DNA of 64,000 nt, from positions 62,001 to 126,000 of the forward strand of contig JANQQF010000181.1 in the NCBI GenBank assembly GCA_028285035.1. The letters run 5' to 3'. The position numbers and the translations under genes are program-made. Shown here one piece after another: positions 36,547 through 44,250 of the stretch. The notes beneath the pieces are model-generated. The model worked only from the letters and a program-made list of their open reading frames with translations. It did not search any database and was not told the origin of the DNA. The stretch comes from Phycisphaerae bacterium (lineage in GTDB: Bacteria; Chloroflexota; Anaerolineae; 4572-78; J111). How positions within the stretch are numbered: the stretch's first letter is position 1; the number at the start of each line of letters is the position of its first letter.

Positions 36547-36648
36547 AAGGCTAGTTCTTGCCAGAATTTACTGATGAGCTTATGATTAAGACAAGTGGCC
36601 TGAGTTCAATCATCAACTTACACCTCAATAAGGTGAGCGGTTGCAAAA

Positions 36649-37884
36649 ATGGCGGACAATCATCAACGACATAAGTGGGAAACTCTTCGTTCCCCACTTA
36701 TTTTATTTATAACAGGCACCATCCTCATCATTGTAATTGGGTGGGGTATCGTTAATATACGGGGAAGACCATTTACTGATGCTACCCTTGCCCCAGCCAA
36801 TGACTCTCCTGAAGATTCTTCACAAAATTCTACTGGTTCGGGTAATGACATACTAGAGTTTATTAATCGCGGTATCGCTTATTATGAGGCAGGAAATCAT
36901 GAGCAGGCTATTGCTGAATTTGATACAGCCCTTGTGTTGCACCCAGAGGAGGCCTCTATTTATCGAAATCGTGCCCTTTCCTTTTACGCGCTCGGGGATG
37001 TTGAGCAAGCCGTTGATGATTTTAACACAGCGATTCAGCTTGATGCACTGGATGCCTCAACTCCCCTAACACCCCTGCCCCAAGACCCGTCTATTCAACC
37101 GGACACCCCGACCGAGTTGTTTCACGGTGTCAGATATGTGATTGAACAACGACAGACGCCGCGCCCAATGATGATACACATTATCACCATTGATTTGACC
37201 ACAGAGACGATTGATTTATTAGTGACACCTGGTGATGATAGCGGCGGTCGAGAAATCCCGGCGCGCACTACCTCTGAGTTTCTAACGGAGTTTGGGCTGG
37301 CTATTGCGATCAATGCCAATTTTTTTAGACCATTTCAGTCTCAAGATCCCAATTATTATTACCCTTATCGTGGTGATCCCGTTGATGTATTGGGGCTGGC
37401 TATTTCAGATCAGATCGAATACTCTCCACCACAGACAGATTTTAGCGTACTGTGCATATTTGATGAGCGCCAGGTTGAAATCAATGAGGTGGATTGTCCC
37501 AGTGAAACAACCCAAGCTGTTGCTGGGGGGCCTATTCTGCTCGACCGTGGGGTGCCCATTACACGAGATGATATTCCGAATGATGAGCTGCACCCCCGTA
37601 CCGCTGTGGCTATTGATGAAATGGGAACAACATTGTGGCTCGTTATTGTGGATGGTCGTCAACCCGGCTATAGTGAAGGGATGATGGTGACAGAATTAGT
37701 GCAAATCATGCTAGATTTGGGCGCTCATATGGCGCTCAATCTCGATGGAGGTGGATCTACAACACTGGTCACAGCAACGGATAGAGCGCCACAAATTTTG
37801 AATCGACCGATTGATGCAAACATTCCAGGGCGTGAACGTCCAGTGGCTAATCATTTAGGCATCTTCGCCAAGCCGTTGCAATGA
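36649..37884 (+). CDS. TPR and phosphodiester glycosidase (NAGPA-like) membrane protein
   Basis: 411 residues. TM helix at 17-36, then TPR repeats (about 68-135, IAYYEAGNHEQAIAEFDTAL), then a phosphodiester glycosidase domain (about 150-408). The domain motifs are AINANFFRP, AVAGGPILLDRG, HPRTAVAID, IVDGRQPGYSEGM, LNLDGGGSTTLV and ERPVANHLGIF. The family (NAGPA/DUF2233) cleaves N-acetylglucosamine phosphodiesters; in bacteria it is thought to act on envelope glycans. The domain faces outside the cell if the N-terminal helix is an anchor. It is alone, 102 bases after the flavoprotein. Confidence 0.85.
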   Translation: MADNHQRHKWETLRSPLILFITGTILIIVIGWGIVNIRGRPFTDATLAPANDSPEDSSQNSTGSGNDILEFINRGIAYYEAGNHEQAIAEFDTALVLHPEEASIYRNRALSFYALGDVEQAVDDFNTAIQLDALDASTPLTPLPQDPSIQPDTPTELFHGVRYVIEQRQTPRPMMIHIITIDLTTETIDLLVTPGDDSGGREIPARTTSEFLTEFGLAIAINANFFRPFQSQDPNYYYPYRGDPVDVLGLAISDQIEYSPPQTDFSVLCIFDERQVEINEVDCPSETTQAVAGGPILLDRGVPITRDDIPNDELHPRTAVAIDEMGTTLWLVIVDGRQPGYSEGMMVTELVQIMLDLGAHMALNLDGGGSTTLVTATDRAPQILNRPIDANIPGRERPVANHLGIFAKPLQ

Positions 37885-38091
37885 CGAGGTATCTACTTAA
37901 GAATTGATTACTGAGAAGCTTGGTACCTTGAGCAGGTATTTTGTTTGGCCTACTAATCACTTTCTTCTGCTATTTAGCATCATTCATCTCGATTTTACAA
38001 ATGCCCTGATTTAGTAAAATTCATACTAGACATTTCAATTCGATTTTGCTAACATACGATTATAAATTCCCCGCATAACAAGGAGTAATCT

Positions 38092-41000
38092 ATGTCCAAT
38101 GACCAAGCTATTTTGGAGCAACTTAAAAAGACTCTTGGTGTTGATTTGGAGCCTATCATCATTTATCAAGACGATAAAGAGCAGGCAGAAGATCGGTTTC
38201 GATTTAATGAAAACAGAGAGCTAATACACTTAAATTTATTTGGTTACAAACTGAGTGAGCTTCCTCCTGAAATTGGTCAGTTACAAAGCCTCACTTCACT
38301 TAATTTGGACGGCAACCAACTCAGCCAACTTCCTCCTGAAATTGGTCAGTTACAAAACCTCACTTCACTTAATTTGGACGGCAACCAACTCAGCCAACTT
38401 CCTCCTGAAATTGGTCAGTTACAAAACCTCACTTCGCTCGAATTAACCCGCAACCAACTCAGCCAGCTTCCTCCTGAAATTGGTCAACTAACACATCTGG
38501 TCGTACTACATATTTGGGGTAATCCCTTTAGTGCATTGCCATCAGAGATTCAAAATTTAACCAATCTGTCAACATTCAGCTTTAACTCTGATCAATTAGC
38601 AGAGTTACCAGCTACAATATTTAGTTTAGAGAACCTGAGGTTGCTTGATGTTAGCGGTAATATCACTATAAAAATATTTCCAAAGTCGATTAAAAAATTG
38701 GTAAAATTAAAGACACTACACCTCACTCGTAGTCAGATAACTAAATTATCATCAGAAGTTGGTCAGTTACAAAGCCTCACTTCACTTAATTTGGACGGCA
38801 ACCAACTCAGCCAGCTTCCTCCTGAAATCATTGAGTTACAAAGCCTCACTTCACTTAATTTGGACGGCAACCAACTCAGCCAGCTTCCTCCTGAAATCAT
38901 TGAGTTACAAAACCTCACTTCACTTAGTTTGAGTAGCAACCAACTCAGCCAACTTCCCCCAGAAATCATTGAGTTACAAAACCTCACTTCACTTAGTTTG
39001 AGTAGCAACCAACTCAGCCAACTTCCTCCTGAAATTGATCAGTTACAAAACCTCACTTCACTCAGTTTGAGTAGCAACCAACTCAGCCAACTTCCTCCTG
39101 AAATTGGCCAGTTGAAAAATAAAATTCGTCTCAATATAGCTGATAACCCTTGGCCAGACGCCTTAACCCCCTTATTTGACAGACCAACCTTGGAAATCTT
39201 GACCTATCTGCGTAGCTTACAGGGTGGCAGCCCACAGTATGAAGCCAAGATTCTTTTGATTGGGGAGGGGGGGGTGGGTAAATCATCGCTTTTAGCTGCG
39301 CTTAAGGGGGATCAATTTGTTGAGGGCCGACTTACGACCCACGGAATTGAGCAGACTACATTATCTACCACTCATCCTAATACAACTATCGAAGAAGCGT
39401 TGCGACTTAACTTTTGGGATTTTGGTGGACAAGAGGTGTATCGGATTACCCACCAATTTTTTTTTAGTCGAGATGCTGTTTATTTGCTGGTATGGAAACC
39501 CAGAGAAGGTCAAGAGGAAAACGCGCTGGAAGATTGGCTAGAACGGATTCAATTGCGGGTTGGAACTGAAGCCAAAGTGTTAATTGTGGCCACCCATTGT
39601 AACCAACGTCAACCCGAGCTGGATTATCCTTATTTAGAAAGCAGATTTGGTCACATATTAGTTGAGCATTTTGAGGTGGATAATGAAGATAACACGGGTA
39701 TTGAGGCCTTACTCAATGAAATTAAATCTGTGGTAACAACCCATCTCAAACATATCGGAACACCTTTAAGTCAAGCGTGGTTAGCCGCTAAGGATGAGAT
39801 TTTAGCCCAACCTGAGACTCATATAACCTACGCCACCTTTGAACAAGTTTGTCATAAGCACAATTTAGATACTGTAGAAGTCAAGGCTCTAAGTATCCTA
39901 CTTCATACCTTGGGGCACATCATCTATTATGATAAAGATGGGTTACGTGATTATGTGGTTCTCAAACCAGAGTGGTTAACAAAAGCCATTAGCTACATTT
40001 TAGATGACGGGAAAACCCGTATAGACAAAGGGGTTTTAGATCATCGTCGTCTCAAACAGATTTGGTCTACCCATCAAGATGAAGAATGGGCGCTTTATAC
40101 AGAAGTTTACTTTCCCTTTTTTCTGCGCTTGATGGAAGAGTATGACGTTTCCGTCCGGCTAGAGGGCAGAAATGAAAGCCTGATCCCACAACTGGTTCCT
40201 TACGAACAGCCCAAAATCTCCTGGCAAACAGAAACTTCCGTAGAAAGAGGGCAACTGACCCTGATTTGTGAAATGCGGCAAAATCCACCGGGACTCATTG
40301 CTTGGCTTACTGCTCGAAATCATCGCTGGAGTACAGAAACCCACTGGCGCAAAGGTGTCTTTTTGCGCTATCGCGATGGTCACGAAGCGCTTATTGAATT
40401 TGAGAGCCAGACGAGTCTTATGCTAACTGTAACGGTTCAGGGGGTTTATCCCTCCGATTTTATGAGTATCTTACGTAACAGTCTGCAAAATCTGATTGAG
40501 GATCGCTGGCCTTATTTAAACTACGAACTCTTGGTGCCGTGTCCAACCCAAGTAGACGGACAATCTTGTACGGGACGTTTCAAATTGGAAACCCTGAAGA
40601 AGGCTCGTAATAAGAGACAAGTTTGGCCTTGCGGCGAGTGCATTGAAGATATCGAAATCGCTCAAATTTTAGATGGGATATCTATTCCCCAAACCTCCAT
40701 AGAGGATAAATTAGAACAAATCCAACAGGGTCTAGAAGATCTTGATCAAAAAACTTCACAAGAAATGAGGATCATTGCCGCCCAATCTAATCAAGTTCTC
40801 CGTCAACTCCTACAAGCATCACTCAGCGAAGCCCGACAAGGTCCTCGGCTCTTTACTCTCAGTCCCGTGTCAAGCGGTTTAAGTACAGAGTCCTATTCTC
40901 TACGCTTATGGTGTGAGCACTCTGAAGAAAAACATCCCTGTTACGATGCACCCCTATATGTCATTGAGCAGCCTAAAGTCTGGCTGGTTAAAATGGCCCC

Positions 41001-41373
41001 TTACATGTCTGTGATGTTAAAAGGGCTCAAAATCGTAGCAGGGATTACGGCAGGAGCAGGCGGTGTTATTGATGAACGGATGCTTTCAGACATTAATGAG
41101 GAAGTGAGATTGATGGATAAGGTGGTCAGCACGTTAGCGCCAAAAGGGGATTGGGAAGGCGAAAGACCTGTTGAAGAAGGGGCAGCCTTTTCCGCAGATG
41201 ACGCACGCGGATTACGAGAATTTCACGATTTACTGGCTCATGTAGGGTGGAGGCCGGGGGCGGCTAATCTACGGCGGGTAATGGACAAATCCACTGGAGA
41301 TATTTTATGGGTTTGTCCTCGACACTATAAAGAGTATGATCCTGGTCTACCCCAACTACCTGAACAGATATAA
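38092..41373 (+). CDS. Leucine-rich repeat Roc-COR (ROCO family) GTPase
   Basis: 1093 residues. Residues 40-355 are leucine-rich repeats with a 23-residue period (LPPEIGQLQNLTSLNL type). The Roc GTPase domain has G1 GEGGVGKSS (391-399), G3 DFGGQE (443-448) and VATHCNQ in place of the usual TKxD. The COR domain (about 560-740) follows, then a Cys-rich segment (VPCPTQVDGQSC and WPCGECIED) and a C-terminal region of unknown fold ending WVCPRHYKEYDPGLP. Two DNA blocks of 69-bp repeats encode the LRRs. ROCO proteins are dimeric GTPases of signalling; the bacterial role is unclear. It is alone, with a 207-base upstream gap. Confidence 0.92.
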   Translation: MSNDQAILEQLKKTLGVDLEPIIIYQDDKEQAEDRFRFNENRELIHLNLFGYKLSELPPEIGQLQSLTSLNLDGNQLSQLPPEIGQLQNLTSLNLDGNQLSQLPPEIGQLQNLTSLELTRNQLSQLPPEIGQLTHLVVLHIWGNPFSALPSEIQNLTNLSTFSFNSDQLAELPATIFSLENLRLLDVSGNITIKIFPKSIKKLVKLKTLHLTRSQITKLSSEVGQLQSLTSLNLDGNQLSQLPPEIIELQSLTSLNLDGNQLSQLPPEIIELQNLTSLSLSSNQLSQLPPEIIELQNLTSLSLSSNQLSQLPPEIDQLQNLTSLSLSSNQLSQLPPEIGQLKNKIRLNIADNPWPDALTPLFDRPTLEILTYLRSLQGGSPQYEAKILLIGEGGVGKSSLLAALKGDQFVEGRLTTHGIEQTTLSTTHPNTTIEEALRLNFWDFGGQEVYRITHQFFFSRDAVYLLVWKPREGQEENALEDWLERIQLRVGTEAKVLIVATHCNQRQPELDYPYLESRFGHILVEHFEVDNEDNTGIEALLNEIKSVVTTHLKHIGTPLSQAWLAAKDEILAQPETHITYATFEQVCHKHNLDTVEVKALSILLHTLGHIIYYDKDGLRDYVVLKPEWLTKAISYILDDGKTRIDKGVLDHRRLKQIWSTHQDEEWALYTEVYFPFFLRLMEEYDVSVRLEGRNESLIPQLVPYEQPKISWQTETSVERGQLTLICEMRQNPPGLIAWLTARNHRWSTETHWRKGVFLRYRDGHEALIEFESQTSLMLTVTVQGVYPSDFMSILRNSLQNLIEDRWPYLNYELLVPCPTQVDGQSCTGRFKLETLKKARNKRQVWPCGECIEDIEIAQILDGISIPQTSIEDKLEQIQQGLEDLDQKTSQEMRIIAAQSNQVLRQLLQASLSEARQGPRLFTLSPVSSGLSTESYSLRLWCEHSEEKHPCYDAPLYVIEQPKVWLVKMAPYMSVMLKGLKIVAGITAGAGGVIDERMLSDINEEVRLMDKVVSTLAPKGDWEGERPVEEGAAFSADDARGLREFHDLLAHVGWRPGAANLRRVMDKSTGDILWVCPRHYKEYDPGLPQLPEQI
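38260..38487 (+). repeat. 69-bp tandem repeats, LRR block 1
   Basis: The word CTTCCTCCTGAAATTGGTCA starts at 38260, 38329, 38398 and 38467, a strict 69-base period. The copies differ by only a few bases, for example AAAGCC versus AAAACC. This low divergence points to recent expansion or gene conversion within the ROCO gene. Confidence 0.9.
38755..39115 (+). repeat. 69-bp tandem repeats, LRR block 2
   Basis: A second block with units beginning at 38815, 38884, 38953, 39022 and 39091, again 69 bases apart, with an upstream partial unit from 38755. Units alternate between encoding LNLDGNQLSQLPPEI and LSLSSNQLSQLPPEI. A more diverged LRR stretch (38490-38754) separates it from block 1. Confidence 0.9.
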
Positions 41374-41495
41374 GATAAAAAACAAATTTTTGACGATTTG
41401 GAAGAACAACTTCTTGCAAGAATTTATTACCACCTCTATGATTAGAAATCTCAAAAAATCTCCTATGTTTTACAAATCAAAGAAAGGCTACAGCT

Positions 41496-42212
41496 ATGAA
41501 ATTAGCGATTGTTACAGGTGCCTCAAAAGGATTGGGGCAGGCCCTGTTTGAACAGTTGGGTGACTTAGGCTATCAACGGCTCGACTTTTCACGGTCGGCC
41601 CCCTATCAAGAGTCCCGAAAAATCGATTTAAGCTCGCCAGAACAGGCCCACCAAGCGGTTCAAACCGCACTGGCGGATACTGATGCCAATTCGCTTGAGG
41701 AGTTGCTAGTAATTAACAATGCAGCCAGCAACGAGCCGATTGGCCCACCTGCTACCCACCAGGTAGCAGACGTTATCACCCATTTCAATATCAATGTCAC
41801 CTCCCAAATCCTGTTTTTGTCCGCGATCATGGCCAAATTTCGAGACAGTGCCTGTCGTAAAGTCATTGCCAATATCACCTCAGGGGCCGCGAATTTCGCC
41901 TTCGAAGGCTTCTCGGTCTACTGCGCCTCAAAGGCAGCCACGGAGCAATTTGTCCGAACCGTCGCGGCGGAGCAACAGCGAGAAGACGCGCCATTTATCT
42001 TGATCAATATCGATCCTGGCGTGATGGATACTGAGATGCAAACGATTATGCGTGGGAAGTCTGAGGCCGATTTCCCGATGGTGCAGCACTTTATCTCGAT
42101 GAAAGAGCAGGGCAGTCTGGCAACGCCAGAACAAGTTGCATCGGGAGTCATCAAAATTGTGACAAACACCAATGTGGTCACTGGCGAGCGGTATAGCGCG
42201 CAGGACGTCTAA
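41496..42212 (+). CDS. Short-chain dehydrogenase/reductase
   Basis: 238-residue classical SDR. The nucleotide-binding motif is VTGASKGLG (residues 6-14), the NAG-type motif is INNAASN, and the catalytic set is Ser in NITSGAA and Tyr-x3-Lys in YCASKAA. The PGVMDTEM segment after beta-6 and the length resemble sepiapterin or benzil reductase-like SDRs. The substrate is unknown. ATG 41496 follows GAAAGGCTACAGCT. It leads a three-gene set with a solute-binding-like protein (four-base gap) and a Gfo/Idh/MocA oxidoreductase. Confidence 0.88.
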   Translation: MKLAIVTGASKGLGQALFEQLGDLGYQRLDFSRSAPYQESRKIDLSSPEQAHQAVQTALADTDANSLEELLVINNAASNEPIGPPATHQVADVITHFNINVTSQILFLSAIMAKFRDSACRKVIANITSGAANFAFEGFSVYCASKAATEQFVRTVAAEQQREDAPFILINIDPGVMDTEMQTIMRGKSEADFPMVQHFISMKEQGSLATPEQVASGVIKIVTNTNVVTGERYSAQDV

Positions 42213-42216
42213 GCCG

Positions 42217-42927
42217 ATGAAATTCGCGTATATCATCGAACCTCCATTCAACTATATCAACGATAAGGGCATTCTCACGGGTTGTGATGTGGAATTGGCG
42301 AAAATCGTTCTAAGCAAGATCGGTGTTGATGATTTTGAGCCGATTGAAACGGAATTTGCCGAGCTTCTCCCTGGAGTCAGTCAAGGAAGCTGGCGAATGA
42401 CCACTGGCCTTTTTGCCACGAAAGAGCGCCAAAAAATCGCATCCTTTAGTCGCCCCATATGGGCCTTGCCTGATGGCCTGCTGGTACAAAAAGACAACCC
42501 AAAACAGCTAACCGGCTACAAATCGATAGCCGAAACCCCAGATTGTGTTCTGGCCGTGCTTCACGAGCAAATTCAGCATTTGACCGCGCTTGAGTGTGGC
42601 GTTTTAGACACGCAAATCAGATTATTCGACACATATGAGCAAGCGGCAAATGCGGTCCTAGGCGGACAGGTGGATGCTTACGCCAGTGTCGCCAGGGCAC
42701 ATTTTGGCTATTTAGCCCAACACGGAATATCTGAATTAGAGATTGTTGCCGTGCCATTTGATGAAAAGGAACCTGCCTTTGGCTGTTTTGCCTTCAGCAA
42801 AAGTGATGACGAATTTAGGGCCTCGATAAACGAGGCGTTAGTTGCATATCTTGGGTCTGATCACCACCGGTCCATGATGGCAACATTTGGCTTTTCTGAT
42901 GATGAGATTGATTTGGTCACACGTTAA
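42217..42927 (+). CDS. Signal-less family 3 solute-binding-like protein
   Basis: 236 residues from ATG 42217. An upstream ATG at 42172 would overlap the SDR gene and adds no signal peptide. The fold is that of ABC solute-binding protein family 3: FAYIIEPPFNYINDKGILTG, CDVELAKIVL, GLFATKERQKIASFSRPIW and VLGGQVDAYASV. No leader and no permease gene are present, so it likely works in the cytoplasm as a ligand-binding or enzymatic module. It sits four bases after an SDR and 24 before an oxidoreductase. The ligand is probably amino-acid-like. Confidence 0.82.
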   Translation: MKFAYIIEPPFNYINDKGILTGCDVELAKIVLSKIGVDDFEPIETEFAELLPGVSQGSWRMTTGLFATKERQKIASFSRPIWALPDGLLVQKDNPKQLTGYKSIAETPDCVLAVLHEQIQHLTALECGVLDTQIRLFDTYEQAANAVLGGQVDAYASVARAHFGYLAQHGISELEIVAVPFDEKEPAFGCFAFSKSDDEFRASINEALVAYLGSDHHRSMMATFGFSDDEIDLVTR

Positions 42928-42951
42928 TAAATCCTCAAAGGAGTAACTGAT

Positions 42952-43947
42952 ATGCTAAACCTTGCTCTACTCAGCTTTTGGCACGTTCACGCCAAAGATT
43001 ATCTACAAGATGCGGCCTTGCATCCCGACACGACCGTAGTGGCGGTGTGGGATGAAATACCAGAACGAGGACAGCGAGAGGCCGAGAAACGCGGCTTGCA
43101 GGCCTACCAGGATTTGGCCGAGCTCTTGAGCCAGCCTGATATCGACGGGGTGATTGTGACCACGCCCACGAATTTGCATGAGGAGGTGATGGTCGCGGCG
43201 GCACAGGCGAAGAAGCACATCTTCACTGAGAAAGTTGTGGCCGCGACCACTGCGGCGACCAAAACAATTTTGGATACGGCCCAAGCAAACGACATCAAAC
43301 TCTGTGTTTCGCTACCGAGGTTATATCACGGATACACGCAAGCAATTAAAGAAATCATCGAACAGGGTAAAATCGGGCAGGTATCGTATGCGCGAGTCCG
43401 GCTGGCGCACGATGGAGCGGTCTCGACTCTGAAGAACCCCGATGGCTGGCTGCCCACTCACTTCTACAGCGTTGAGCAAGCACAGGGTGGGGCACTGATC
43501 GATCTCGGCTGTCATCCGGTTTATCTGCTGCAAGAGTTTCTGGGGAAACCACAGACCGTCCAGGCCACATTTGGCTACGTCACCGAACGAGCCGTTGAGG
43601 ATCAGGCCGTCGTTACGCTTGGCTATGCGAATGGAATACTTGGTGTCGCTGAAACGGGCTTTGTCTCAGCCAACATCCCAATTCAAATTGACATACAAGG
43701 GACATCGGGCTGGCTTCGGTATGGTTTTGGGCAAGAGCAATTAGAGCTGTATCAACAGGAAACGGCTGAAGTCGTCACTGTTAATCCGCCACAAGATCAA
43801 CCGACGCCTTTTGAATTATGGGTGGATCAAATTCAGGGCAAGGCCGATGGGGTAGAAAATTTGGCGCACGCTTATGCCCTGACCGAGGTTATGGAGGCCG
43901 CTTATTTGTCTGTGGGGCAAGATCGAACAATACCGCTTGATGATTAA
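42952..43947 (+). CDS. Gfo/Idh/MocA family NAD(P)-dependent oxidoreductase
   Basis: 331 residues. The N-terminal Rossmann part is short (LNLALLSFWHVHAKDYLQDA) and lacks a clean GxGxxG. The usual EKP motif appears as FTEKVVA with Lys kept. The C-terminal alpha/beta domain has the GGALIDLGCHPVYLL helix with the catalytic-type Asp and His. The family oxidises or reduces sugars and cyclitols with NAD(P). It has AAAGGAGT before the ATG and closes the SDR/solute-binding/oxidoreductase set, so a small-molecule pathway is likely; the substrate is not known. Confidence 0.88.
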   Translation: MLNLALLSFWHVHAKDYLQDAALHPDTTVVAVWDEIPERGQREAEKRGLQAYQDLAELLSQPDIDGVIVTTPTNLHEEVMVAAAQAKKHIFTEKVVAATTAATKTILDTAQANDIKLCVSLPRLYHGYTQAIKEIIEQGKIGQVSYARVRLAHDGAVSTLKNPDGWLPTHFYSVEQAQGGALIDLGCHPVYLLQEFLGKPQTVQATFGYVTERAVEDQAVVTLGYANGILGVAETGFVSANIPIQIDIQGTSGWLRYGFGQEQLELYQQETAEVVTVNPPQDQPTPFELWVDQIQGKADGVENLAHAYALTEVMEAAYLSVGQDRTIPLDD

Positions 43948-44250
43948 CTCAAGTTTGGCCCGAAAAACCCCTCAGAGGGCATCTGAATATTCAAGATTTG
44001 ACAGATTTTGCGGCAATGCGACTTATGGAAAACGAGAGAGACCTGTCATTTCGAACCCGTTAGGATGAGAAATCTTCTAGATCGGTCACGCTTAATGCCC
44101 CGTTTGGAAGATTTCTCCGCCTCTGTCGTCGAAATGACAATTAAATGAGCCATTGTGTAACACCAGTTAAGAAGTGAAGCGCCTCAATAATCAATTGACC
44201 CCACTCCCTAACTCCCTTATAATTGAAACACACGCAATGGGAACCTTAGT
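43948..44250. other. Gene-free interval with palindromic repeat
   Basis: About 300 bases without a gene between the oxidoreductase and the Ser/Thr kinase. It holds the 96-bp palindromic element at 44044-44139. No promoter stands out and no terminator with a T-run is seen. Confidence 0.6.
44044..44139. repeat. 96-bp palindromic intergenic element
   Basis: The ends are perfect inverted repeats, TGTCATTTCGA (44044-44054) and TCGAAATGACA (44129-44139). A second perfect pair lies inside, GAGAAATCTTC (44067-44077) and GAAGATTTCTC (44107-44117). A half copy occurs at 1670-1717 and the end word recurs at 63167-63177. The form fits a non-autonomous REP/MITE-like repeat family. Confidence 0.75.

Noticed and set aside
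38763..39008. Repetitive minus-strand open frame inside the ROCO gene
   Set aside because: It is the antisense shadow of the 69-bp LRR repeats and has no independent start signal or homology.
38260..39115. CRISPR-like array
   Set aside because: Units are contiguous 69-bp coding repeats with a 23-residue LRR period, with no spacers.
42172..42216. Longer N terminus for the solute-binding-like protein
   Set aside because: It overlaps the SDR gene end, has no hydrophobic leader, and the ATG at 42217 fits the family start.
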